Source: Pampus argenteus (lineage: Eukaryota; Chordata; Actinopteri; Scombriformes; Stromateidae). From it: a stretch of 64,000 nt of DNA. Position numbers and translations under genes: made by a program. The stretch spans positions 24,397,501 through 24,461,500 of the forward strand of contig CM072862.1 in assembly GCA_036937835.1 (NCBI GenBank), given 5' to 3'. The first letter of the stretch is position 1, and the number at the start of each line of letters is the position of its first letter. Below, piece by piece: positions 13,577-24,766 of the stretch. The notes beneath the pieces were generated by a model. It worked only from the letters and a program-made list of their open reading frames with translations, made no database searches and was not told the origin of the DNA.

Positions 13577-16418
13577 AGCATGCGTCTAGAGACAATCCAG
13601 ATGCAGAAATTGTGCAGAAAGCACTTTGCAAATTGTATTGATCTGTCCTTAGACGTGCCTCCCACCTGCCATCCATCCTAAAGCCTGTGTTACAGCGAGA
13701 GGGTGGATGCAGCCGGACACACCTACTTCTATTTCCTGCTCCTGTCGTATAAAACATGTCCATATTTTAGTTTTTACTTCTGTTAAATAAGTGAAAAGAT
13801 GATGCAGATGAGCAGTTTAGTAGCTCAGCGTTGGACCAGGATATCAGCAGGTTGACTGTAAGGGCCGGTCACATCTGGTGATGTTGGCTCCTCCGCAGCG
13901 TCTAATGTCCCATGATACAAGATATTTTGCTGGAAGTTTATCGAGATCATGTTTAAGTAATTTGGAAAATCAAACCATAATTAAGCTTAATGATACTCCC
14001 ACCTCTTGGACAGCAGCCAAGCATAAGCTCAGAGTCGTGAACATTACATGAAAAGGCTTTTTGGGAGCCTGTGGGATCTCGTTATCAAACCGTCTTTTTT
14101 TTTTTATGGCTGAATTGTGGCACTGAATGCTGGGAGATTTCTAAATTAAATCATACTATTACCAATGCTATTCCATATATATTATATGCAATTTATCAGT
14201 TTATGTGGTGCATTTGAGAAGTTTGTGAATAAATAAATAAAAAAAATTACGTTTAAACCTTTTTTTGTGGATTGTAACTACTTTAACTCTTTCATGTATC
14301 AAATCTACTCACCAAATCCATATCATCTCCTATATATGAATATAGTAATGTAATGTAATAATAATGTAGTTTTAGCGTCATAAATAATATATTAAACAAT
14401 ACTCTTTGCAAGTAAATAGAGTAAAATGATAAAAGATTCAATCTCAGAACTGCATTTGTGAAGTCGTATTTGTAAAAATCTTGTATCTCGAGAGACTTTG
14501 TGATTAGTTAAAAGTTGAAAACTGAAGGTGTACGGTGTGTTTTGGGTCTCTCCACCTCCAGTGGCTCCAGTGTAAACATGCCTGTTAATAATCAGGCAGA
14601 ACGGGGAGCTGCAGCTCTGATGATGGACCCCAGTGATGCTCGCTGTGCAACAGGGAGCTCGAACTGTGACGCTCCTCTGCCTTGTAGAGGCTGCCAACTC
14701 TCTAACGAGTCTCCTTAGACTCCATAAGGGTCCTACACGGCCTGTTATCGACTGTCCTGCTTCATCTCCCCTGAACCTGCGGCGACTGTCCCACCGTGGC
14801 AGCCTTGAGTGCAGATACACAGTTAAATATAGTTCATAGTGAACATGGCTGAGTGAACACATGAATATACACTCAGGAGGTCACATGAGTACACAAAGAG
14901 TACACAAAGCTTCAGAAAAACTCACCTAACACGAGGTTACAGAGCTACAATAAAACAAAAGTCAGTGCACGCGATCAATTTGCTTTTCATGTAACTGCTA
15001 AACAAACATAAATGTTTTTTTTTTTTTTTTTTTACTTATGTATTGTTCAGTTCAATAAAGAGGTCATTAAACACACAGTTTCTCCTAAGTAGAAAATCAT
15101 TTCACTGTAATAAAACAGCCGTGAGTCACTCTTAAGAGCACCGGCTACTTGTTTATTCAATAACGCGTTCACAGAGTTTATTAAAGATGCCGTTTCTGAC
15201 AGTGGAAATGGTTAGTTCTGGCCAATAGTCAATGTTTAGCAGCAAGATATCTGCATTTATTATGACAGGCTACTGAAATCAAGTAACAGGTCACGGCACA
15301 GTTATAAAACAGAAACCTTTAACGTTACGAAGCAGCAGGTTTGGGTTTTTTTAGAAATTGATTAGTAGGCTATGGGTTAAAAAAAACATGCATGCTGCTT
15401 TCTGATATTGATGTTGAGATCACAATCAAATCGCAAAACAAACTCATGAAAACGCAATGAAGTGTATTCACCTGGTAAGACAAAAACACGCTGCATATTT
15501 CACACCAAAGCAAAGTCTGCAAAGTCTGAACAGGAGAACTGAAAGTCAATAAATGATTAAAAAAGTAAACTATCAGCTCAAGTTGTGAGTGTGCACTTTG
15601 CATAAGGAAAAACAACAAACATAAATGCATTATGTTTATGCAACAAAAAAAAAAAAATTTGAATAATATTTCAATGTGAAGCTGTGAACTGCATTGAAAT
15701 ATAGTCACTGAAAAACTGTTAAAGCAAAGGATATGTTGCTTTTCAGACAAAGGTAGTTAATTTATATGAGATCTGAAAATCTGCTTATTAATACCTGAAG
15801 TGCCGGAGGGTGAATATCCAATATGAGGAATTATTTATTTTCTTTCACTGCAGCTTTTCCACTTTGACTAAAATCATCGACTGTCCCTGTTTTCATTTTG
15901 TGGAAATGATAGCATATAACCCATGAGTGCTCCAGCTATTAGACTGAAGTACACTAAGCATACTCTAAAGATCTATGATCAGCAGCCTGAATGTAAAGAC
16001 ATTAGATTTGTTTTTGTATATATATATTGGTCCACAGTGCTGAATGTACGACACACACAAACACACACACACTGCACACACACAAAAAAAAAAAAGTTTC
16101 ATTTCCTCCCTCTATCCGTGTGATACTGAAGGGCCAACCGGTTGAGGCACCCGGGCGGAGCAACAGGTCAACAGGCGGAGGATGTTCACACACACATGGG
16201 GGGGAAAACACAAACACGCTGAAACTAGGCCAGAATCAATTTTTCATCATCACAACATGTCGCAGCTGCTGCTTGATGTGATGATGTGAAGGAGCGAGTG
16301 AATCAGACGGAGCAAAGGTTCAGCCACCATCAGACGCTGCGGAGGAGGGAGGTCTCTATTTGTATGTTTGTGTGTGTTTTTACGCTTTCCGAGGGGATGA
16401 TCCGGGGCAGGAAGTTAC

Positions 16419-16541
16419 CTCTGCAGATGGTGCCGTTGCCCACGTAGCCTGGCTTGCAGGTACACAGGTGTCCTCTGATAGTGTTGGTGCAGATGGCGTT
16501 TTCATCACACGAATTTTGGCCACTGGCACACTCGTCATGCT
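16419..16541 (-). CDS. nell1: NELL1 exon: EGF-like domain following the DIDEC module
   Basis: This is the next internal exon of NELL1 in transcription order. The 123-nt minus-strand exon is open. It starts with AG, which completes the Glu codon begun by the G ending the exon at 29230, and continues HDECASGQ...; it ends ...NGTIC-Arg plus one base. Six cysteines lie at module residues 4, 11, 17, 26, 28 and 39, the full EGF set. CDENAICTNT and CKPGYVGNGT are near-identical to what I recall of human NELL1. The acceptor is gtctccctcttag|AG and the donor is AGAG|gtaact. Phase 1 on both sides makes it a symmetric exon that could be skipped without a frameshift. Spliced to the upstream exon it gives a continuous two-EGF reading frame. 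The following exon (a shorter EGF module starting Phe-Cys in mammals) was not seen in the remaining 16.4 kb and probably lies beyond the window. Confidence 0.93.
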
Positions 16542-16585
16542 CTAAGAGGGAGACAGAGAAAGAGAGACTCCACAGTCAGATTAAC

Positions 16586-16609
16586 TGTGTGTGTGTGTGT
16601 GTGTGTGTG
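16586..16609. repeat. nell1: (GT)n microsatellite next to a NELL1 exon
   Basis: A perfect TG run begins about 45 bp beyond the 16541 exon edge. On the minus strand it is a CA run just upstream of the acceptor. Intronic CA runs near splice sites can bind hnRNP L, so it could affect inclusion of this frame-neutral exon (inference). Confidence 0.9.
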
Positions 16610-17299
16610 ATGCAGAGGTCATTGGAACAATACTTTATTTTGTTTGTTTTTTTCTTTTTAGCCCAGCAGCCATGGGAACTAAAGTGAGGTCAGTCAACAA
16701 GCTAGTTGGCTGTAAGTCTGAGGCCACAGCTGAGCTTTTCTACTGTTACCAGCCAACTTTCTGAACATCTACGCTTCCAGACACCAGTTCTGCTCGGCAC
16801 ATTCAAAATGAATATGAAGTGGATATTATAAATCGAAGGTCGAAGCAAAGCGACAGAAACGACAGAGACGGTTTTACTAGAAAATCACGGTCAGGTGTTC
16901 GTAGCAGCAGCTGATGTGTGTAATGATGTTGGCTCGGATAGCGATGACTACTAGCGAGACAGAACATCAAGAATTATGTCAACACTTAACATTCACATAA
17001 CCATGGAAACGCGTTCCCATGGTTTTATCTTACATGTTTCTGATGCCGGCAGAGATTGTTGATTGTGAAGATGATGTAAGTTGAAGAAAAGCTCAAATAT
17101 CAGTGAGTGAAATCTAATGCTGAAGTATAAATAAAAAATTAATAAAAAATCTGCACTGTAGATGCCGGACGTCTTCTTTCAAATATAAATCTAGCATGAT
17201 CCAACTCTTTCAGCTGGTGTAATATCAGTTTCTTCTTAGTATAATTATATGACTGTGTACCTGTAGTATCAATAATCGCACTGCAGAAAAAGGCGAGTT

Positions 17300-17470
17300 A
17301 AAAGTTTGATCCTGACTCACGTCTACGACTGTCAAATGGTGAAACTAAAAGTCTGTCTGCATGTCCATCGATTTTCTCGACAGCCGTTCATCCGATCGAC
17401 TTCACACTTTCTCAGCGTACCGCCGAGGAACCAAAGAAGCGCTATAAGTTGCTATAATGGAAGAAGCCTC
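17300..17470. mobile_element. Probable fish interspersed repeat fragment
   Basis: The segment with CCATCGATTTTCTCGACAGC and CGTTCATCCGATCGACTTC resembles a repeat that I have seen in many percomorph sequences. There are no termini and no coding capacity. The assignment is from memory only. Confidence 0.35.
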
Positions 17471-18889
17471 TATAATATAATACTGGAGGCAAAGGCAATC
17501 ATTGCTGCACTAGTCATACAAAACAGTGCAAGGTCAGCAGTATGAGATTATGGCTGACTCACTAATAATAACGTGGCAGTATGCAGTGTTGCATATGTAA
17601 AACACATGCTCAGAGTCGGTGCTTTATATTCTTCTGGGTAGCACTTATATATGTTTAGCTAAATAAAAACCAGAGGGAATAAGGAGTCGGATTAATACTG
17701 CAGGCAGCAGTATGACGAACCAACACTAAGAGACTTTCATTAAACAGTAACTCCATCAGAATTGTACATATGCTGCTGCATAGCAAACACATGTATGTTC
17801 ACCAGATATGCTTCACTTCTCTCAGATTTTGTTGAGGACCTTGGAGAAAGTTAAAGGAATACTAAAAACTGAAAAAACTTCTGCAGTTAAAAAGGCATCG
17901 TGGAAAAAGTGTGGAGGTTCGTACACGATGGATTTCAATGTTGACCTGTGTAGATAACTGGTGCACTTTTCATCTTAGCATACTTATGAGATCCAAATTC
18001 CCAAAACTTGTTTGTTCACAATGTCTCCCTGTGGTGTCTCCCCTATGTGCACTATACGTTGTGTTTGAGTGCATCAGTTGATCCACTAAAATACATCAGC
18101 ACCTACCGCTGTACGACTCCAGAGCTGTCAGTGAGGATGATGATTAAATAAATGTCTCACATCTCTATTTGCTGCAGAGTGTTTATCATATAGGGAGCAG
18201 TGAGGGATTGATCTGGAACAGAACCGGTATGACAGTTCAGCCGGTGTTTATTCTATTATTTATATTATTTACACCTTTTCTTTCCTTACTGTGACATGTC
18301 AAAATATCTCACATGGAAAAAGACATACTCTTCATCTCTGACAGATGTGTAAAATACTATATCGACTATGAATGATTCCCGTCAGCTGCAGTTTCCTGTA
18401 GTCGGTCACAGTTGCATCACGCTAACATGTTACATGTGACGTGTTGTATGTTCCTCACTGATAGTCCCTAATGAGTCTGCTCTGGTATCGACCTGAGGAC
18501 ACCATAACGCTGCTTATTTGGTGGGAAAGGATCTTTTTTTATTATTAATTCATACATTTTTTAAAAAGAACATAATTATAACAGCATGAAATAATAATTA
18601 TAAATCTTCTTGTTGCTTGTAAATATGGGATTAATTGATTTTTGGCAACGTGTTTTATTGATTCAACTCTTGAGCTGAGCTTATTAGAGTGATTAAGCTA
18701 CACTTACATGATCTTCAATTAGAATATGAAATGATTTCAGTTGATTATAAACAGTATACATTATTAATAAAAAAGCAAACTTTTGAAAAAAAAAAGCTGC
18801 AAGTAGGGATTCACGACAGATCTGCACAGCTGAAATATATATATTTTTTCTTTCTTTTTTTCTTTTAATATATATCACATCTTGAAATG

Positions 18890-19350
18890 CATCTTTAAGT
18901 GCCATGCAGGACTTGGCCTGAGGCTGCCTGCACACAAAGTACACACTCGCTCAAACGTCTCATTAATATGCAAAAAGAATTGGTGGGAGTCATGACTAAT
19001 ACATTTCCTTTAATTAATGAGTGGTGCTCGCGAAGCCTCAAAGCAACTAAAGAGAAATTATTTAGCTTTTCTCTTCCTCCGCTCTGAACCACAAAGTGGA
19101 GGTGAACGTCAACAGCGCTGGTGGGATGTGTAAGTGAGTTTATGAGCGAAAGCCTATGAAAAAAGTAGGCTGCATTTAATGGCAAACTAATAGAGGAAGA
19201 GTGTCATGATTAAATATTCAGCGTGCTAATGGATGTGAGATGATGGAGGGGAGAGAAAGACAATCAAAACACTGATGGCCATGACTGCAAATTAAAGCTG
19301 TTCAATGCCCACGGGCCAATGTGAAATTACAGAGTAGAAGTGCTGAATAA
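18890..19350. promoter_or_regulatory. Candidate conserved non-coding element
   Basis: This is low-repeat intronic sequence with homeodomain/POU-like motifs: TTAATATGCAAA (octamer-like) near 18965, TTTAATTAATGAG near 19010, and further ATTAAA and TAATGG motifs. The call rests on sequence character only. Confidence 0.25.
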
Positions 19351-20843
19351 ACTGACAGATGCACTGGTTCAATGGATGGATAATGTGGAAAAACTGTCAA
19401 GCTGAATAGGCAATAAATCCCCACTTTTTTTCTGCAGATAATTGTTTAAATGTGTAAAGTGTGATGTCATATTAATATATTTCCAGTGCAACACATACAC
19501 GTACAATTAAAGAGATTGGAAAACATGTGTTTCACAGGTTCATCTGCCTTTCCAGCTAGATGAACGTGTGAAAACGCAATAGACAATTCTTCAGTTTTGT
19601 GGTTAAGATGCATCATGTATTCATATATATCTTATATATTATAAAATAGTAATGAAAAAAGGAAACAGGTAGAAAGATAAAATAAGGTAGGAAAGAGGTG
19701 AATTAAGGATTGTATTGAGCTGTAAATTCTTCCAAAAGTAGCGGGTGTAGTAGGTAAAACTGTCTGGAGAAGAGCAGATGCGTTTGTCAAAAATTCATTT
19801 CAAAAGAGGAAAAGAAAATTTGAAGGCAGAAATTTCTAAACTTGCTATTAAGAGTTTTTAAGCAAGTTTCCAGTGTTGTATAGAAAAACTTTCATCCATG
19901 TTAGTGAAGTTTAAAGTGCTTTAAAGGTGACTGACAAATGACAGTAGAAAGGACCGACGGGAGGCAGTTATTACACTAATATGAAGAAAAAAAAAAAAAG
20001 ATAAAAGTGAACTAAAATAAATCAGCTGCTCTCAGATTCTTCGAGAAGTTCATACGAGCCAAAAGCCGCCTCGTGTCCTGCACTTCAGAACGAGTACAAA
20101 AGCTCATCGCTGGTTTGAAACATTAAAATAACTTCAGACGTGGCGGTCGGTGCAAGACCTGGTTTGAATTTTAAAATTTAAAGCTTTGACAGGCAATCAT
20201 AAATCATAAATATTTCAGCACATTCATTTTTTTGCACACCTGTTGCTGGGATACATGTATGTGCTTTCTGCCTTGGTGATGCTATAGAAGTGCTATTAGA
20301 TTATTGTAAGCCGATTACAATTAACCAGATTCATAAAACTTATAAATTCTTGTCTGTAGAAATTAATTTGCCACATTTAATATCTGGATTTGGCAAAAAG
20401 GTTGTCATTTAATTAATTGAATGTTAAAAAATAAATTGCCTGTGCGGCTTTATTTTGAAAATGTATGGATTTTTTTTCATTTCTCTACAGCAACATTGCA
20501 GCTTTAATAATTTTTGTTTTATTTTAGCCCAAAAATAAATCCGGCGTCGTATGTGTCTGTGAACAACAGCCTCGTCTGAACATGCAGCTCATCTCTGTCA
20601 ACTTTGGTGTAATTAGTGATGATTACAGAGTGACGCGGTGTCAAGCTCGGACGTGTCGAGGTGATCCCCCGGAGCGCCGGGCTAATGAAGCGTAATGACT
20701 GATCATCAGCACCAAGGACAGCGGTCGTCACACTTCTTCCTATACTGTCAACACCCCGAAGAACACGGAGTAACAGGAGGATCGGAGGCGAGAATGAGAT
20801 TATTTTCTTATTTCACAGAATTACTGGGATCAACAATGAGCAG

Positions 20844-20946
20844 TCCTCCAGTTTCCTCCAGTTTCCTCCAGTTTCTTCCAGTTTCCTCCAGTTTCCTCCA
20901 GTTTCCTCCAGTTTCCTCCAGTTTCCTCCAGTTTCCTCCAGTTTTT
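20844..20946. repeat. Minisatellite, 10-bp unit GTTTCCTCCA x about 10
   Basis: GTTTCCTCCA repeats at 20851, 20861 and 20881 through 20931, with one variant (GTTTCTTCCA) at 20871. It is strongly strand-asymmetric: pyrimidine-rich on plus, GGAAACTGGA-type on minus. Confidence 0.95.
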
Positions 20947-21248
20947 CCTTTTTTTTTTTTGCCTTTTGTATCTATAGGTGAGGCGGCAACGTTGGGAATG
21001 TGCAATTTTATTTGGTAAAGATGAAATATTTTCAGTGACGAGATGCCTTTTTTTTCCTAAAGTTTCACTGCCTGGAACTATTGATCTGTGTCCTCCTCAG
21101 CAACCCTAACAAATGTATGAGTACATGTCTGTGGTTGACGGATATCTCAACAACAGGAGAGATCTTTCAGAATAAAATAAAAACCAACATTGGTTGTTGG
21201 GTCACATATTTTACATTTACACGCCTTTTTGTATGGAAATTCATCTTT

Positions 21249-21290
21249 CCATAACTTAAACCAAGCAGTGTTTGTGCCTAAACTTTAACC
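21249..21290. mobile_element. Diverged interspersed repeat, copy 2
   Basis: CCATAACTTAAACCAAGCAG...GTGCCTAAACTTTAACC aligns with the core at 4791-4832, in the same orientation on the plus strand. Confidence 0.4.
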
Positions 21291-21703
21291 CCTTCATCAT
21301 TTGTGACACTTTTAGACGACGCTGTTGTCTATAATCAATAATGAGCCAACTAATTTATCTGTTTTATTTAAATATATCCCCTTTTCCTCTGCTGTCTCTC
21401 GATGTCTCTTCACACCTATAAGCTCGTCACGCTCACAGTCTCATCATTTAAGCTTCCTGGACTGTTGTTATTATATTATTATCATTGTAATTTGTTCTGG
21501 ATAAAACAAGACATCCGAATGCTTTAAATAATTATTCAAACGTAAATATATTAATGGTGTATCTTTAAGTAGCTCTGACCCAGTGTGAAATTCAATGTAA
21601 TCTGTGTTGAAGTGCGGCGGATCAAAGTAATTGTTGATGACATTTTGTCGAGTGTAATATAATATGTTTGAGCGTGTGTGTCATAAGAGATAGTGGTTGC
21701 TGT

Positions 21704-21733
21704 AAAAAATAAATAAATAAATAAATAAATAAA
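21704..21733. repeat. (AAAT)n microsatellite
   Basis: A near-perfect tetramer run. Confidence 0.9.
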
Positions 21734-22851
21734 GACATCACTGCAATGCTAATTAGTCTGAAACAAGCAAATTCCTTTTATTCCCGTTTTACTGGCGTCT
21801 ATTATTAGACACAGCAGGGGTGTTGCAAAACCTCACTCACTCAAAATATCGAAATATTGTAGATATGTAAATACCACTGAGTGACTTGATGCTGCTAAAA
21901 ATGAACAGTTATAAGCTCATAAGCTGCTTTAATGCCAGACACGGGGGGGGGGTAGAAACACATCACATACTAAACATTATCAGTAAAACGTACGTTTTTA
22001 CATGTGTAAGGTGTGCAAACCAAAGATTACGACACCTTAAACTTGGATTAAAAGACTTTTTTGGCCACTTGGTGGCAGCAAAATTAACACAATACTGACA
22101 TATTATAAGTTTTAGGTTGATATGGCAAACTTATTCGTCAGATTTGGAGCAACTATAGTTTTTATTTGGCTTCTTGTAGTGTTTTTAACTCATATCTTAC
22201 TTGTTTTCGTCATGTTTGCAGGCCTCAGTACGGTTATATGTAAAACAGTAAAGACAGACTCTGCGTGTTAGGGGGGTAAAACCAACATCTCATGATTCAC
22301 TTTTAGTTTGCATAATAAATTTCTAAAACATGTCCTCATCCTTTAAGCTCCCACCGTAGTCTCATTCAATAATGTCAAGCAGAACACTTCAGTAATGTGA
22401 AATTTAACGGCCAGTGACAAGCCCGTAAAGAACAGAGCACGGCACGATTTTCCGAAAGGATTTTATTCTGTCTTTTTTATTATTATTATTATTTTTTTAT
22501 TTTTTTTATGCCTATGCAAATCGTCATGCTCACTTTCTGCCCGGGCCGAGCTGCTCACCTTGACGTAATGTGAACTCAACAGTGAGATCTGTCCTGAGAA
22601 AATATATATATATTGACAGCCTGTCGTAGCATTTAGCCCGGAGGACATGGATTTCCATAAATTAAAATCTGATTTTCCTGCAGTGATGCACCTGGAGTTC
22701 AAGGGGTAGCTTTCTTTTCACCTGCCAGTCGATCTGTGTAATTTCTGTGTCCAGAAATTAGCAGATTTTATTGTTAAGAAGAGAAACTGTGGAACAGTAG
22801 GGACATTTATGCGTTCTGGTGACTTATTAAGATTGCACCCTGCAGTCTGGT

Positions 22852-22937
22852 GCTGGTTGGCTGGTTGGTTGGTCGGTTGGTTGGCTGGTTGGTTGGTTGG
22901 TTGGCTGGTTGGTTGGTTGGTTGGTTGGTTGGTTGGT
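22852..22937. repeat. (GGTT)n tract with GGCT/GGTC variants
   Basis: An 86-bp GT-rich tetramer array with regularly spaced C substitutions. The frequent GG pairs make a two-tetrad G-quadruplex possible on the plus strand. Confidence 0.95.
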
Positions 22938-23222
22938 GGGGCTTTAAAGCTTTTGTTTAGATGAAAACAGCTGTCTGCTGGGTCTGAGTGAGTGAACCAA
23001 CAAGACGCTCGATGAGTTTGATGATGATTATATGTGGGTTCCTAATTAAAGCATTTGATACACAAGTAGTCATGTGATCCATTGGTAATAAAAAAAAATG
23101 TATTAATTATAGGTAGTTATTTACTACTTTCAGTACTTTTCACAGAGTAAATAAGCACATTTTAAAATATCCGGCAGGGAGGCAGGAGCAACATCAAAGA
23201 AGAAATCTGTACAGCTGCTGGA

Positions 23223-23244
23223 GTGTGTGTGTGTGTGTGTGTGT
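23223..23244. repeat. (GT)n microsatellite
   Basis: A perfect GT run. Confidence 0.9.
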
Positions 23245-23435
23245 TGTGGTCACATTATTAATAATAATATTATTAATATCACCCGCTAAAGACCTGGCGC
23301 TTTAAAACACAAGTGCTTCTCATTAAGCTACAAATATGTTCATTTACATCATGAACTACAGTCGTGCGTTAATGTCGGGTTTGCGTTATAGTGTAGCCGT
23401 ATCCTCAATCACCCTGTTCATGTCCATGTTTGTGT

Positions 23436-23460
23436 AGCAGCAGCAGCAGCAGCAGCAGCA
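23436..23460. repeat. (AGC)8 trinucleotide repeat
   Basis: A perfect CAG-type run in non-coding sequence. Confidence 0.95.
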
Positions 23461-24728
23461 AGATAACGCAATTACTCCACGACCCAATGAAATATACAGC
23501 TCAAGGCACTAAAAAATGCTTAGACTGCAATCCGCATTAATGAAAGCATGTTCCTTTAATGTGCTCTTGTCAGTAAACATCCATCCCAGAAGCCACGGTG
23601 CATTTTTTTTCTTCCATGTGTGTGTGTCTGTGTGTATTCAGTCAAGGGAAAAATAAAAAGACAATGCATCAAAGAGCCGAAGCTCGAAGAAACGCGGCGT
23701 AACGTGACGACAGACATCGCTCCGAACGCTCCTTACATCAAACCTTTATGGAGAAGCTAAATATAAAACACCGGCCGCTCAAAGCCAATTAAAAATGGAT
23801 GAAAGTGAGGACTATGAAAACTTATCTGACTCCTCCTCAGACTGTGTTCGATGGGCTTATTAAATCAGCTGGTGCCGAGCCAGCGTGACAGCGTGACCTC
23901 CATTTGTGAAGAACCAACGTACACGTCGGGGAGGGTTGCGGAGGTTTCCAAGCTCGCCACACCTGATCTCCGCCTTCATTCCATGTATAATTGAAAATTG
24001 GATTTGATTAAATTTTCATCAAACTTATATAATGTGTCTTGGAGATGCAGCCTTTCCCGAATGCTCGACTTTTAGAGAATGTGTTGATGCATGAAGTGAA
24101 CGGCAGCTCCACCCATGCAGCAGAGTCATATAGTCTACAAACAAAAAAAAAAAAGGTATTGATCAGCAGACGAGGATAGAAGAGAAATATACATCAGCGG
24201 ATCAACGGCAGCGGCACGCGACGCGGCTGCTGTCTGATTAAAGGATTAGTCAACCAAAACCAAACACTTAAATCTGCCCGATTCAATCAATACAATAAAA
24301 TATCACCTGCATATGTGTTTATGCAGCTAAATGTGCAATAAAGCAGCTGCAAAGGAGACAGAATATTGATATTGATCAGAGCCAGATATGTGATTCTACA
24401 TGATTCTTATATATACGTATGTATATTGAGTTTAAAAAACAAAAAAACAATCCAATATCTACATCATCAATACAGGTTCAGATCGGAGCGGAGCGTCCAA
24501 TTGGACATCAGCCTGCTGCAGAGCTGTGGGGATTTCCAGAGGACAGCGTGTGTTTACTTTCAGTCAGATTTAAATTAAGAGTGAGATAATTAAGGCTCCC
24601 TTTCCCCCACGATCGATGTCATACGTGTTCGTGTTTTTCTCAAATCTCTGCATCCTTCAGTGTAGCTGTAATATCTAGATTCAGTTTAGTCGAGCATAAG
24701 TTCTGGGATCAGAGAAGACACCGTCTCC

Positions 24729-24729
<1 letters not shown>

Positions 24730-24762
<33 letters not shown>
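24730..24762. repeat. (TTA)n trinucleotide repeat
   Basis: A perfect ATT/TTA run. It could be the tail of a decayed retroposon, but no body was recognised. Confidence 0.95.

Positions 24763-24766
<4 letters not shown>

Larger units (their letters stand above)
1..16418 (-). other. nell1: NELL1 intron downstream of the second EGF exon (partial)
   Basis: This is inferred to be intron because it follows the donor gtaact at 16418-16413 and no following NELL1 exon was found. It holds microsatellites, an (AT)22 tract, two opposed LINE fragments at 10.87-11.56 kb, one copy of a diverged repeat at about 4.8 kb, and stretches without repeats (about 420-640, 1.85-3.2 kb, 9.59-9.95 kb) that could be regulatory. 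Open frames in this stretch are short, repeat-derived or lack family features. Confidence 0.75.

Noticed and set aside
1..16418. Next NELL1 exon (short Phe-Cys EGF module)
   Set aside because: I searched by eye for its reverse-complement cysteine/glycine pattern and a phase-1 acceptor and found no match. It is probably outside the window.
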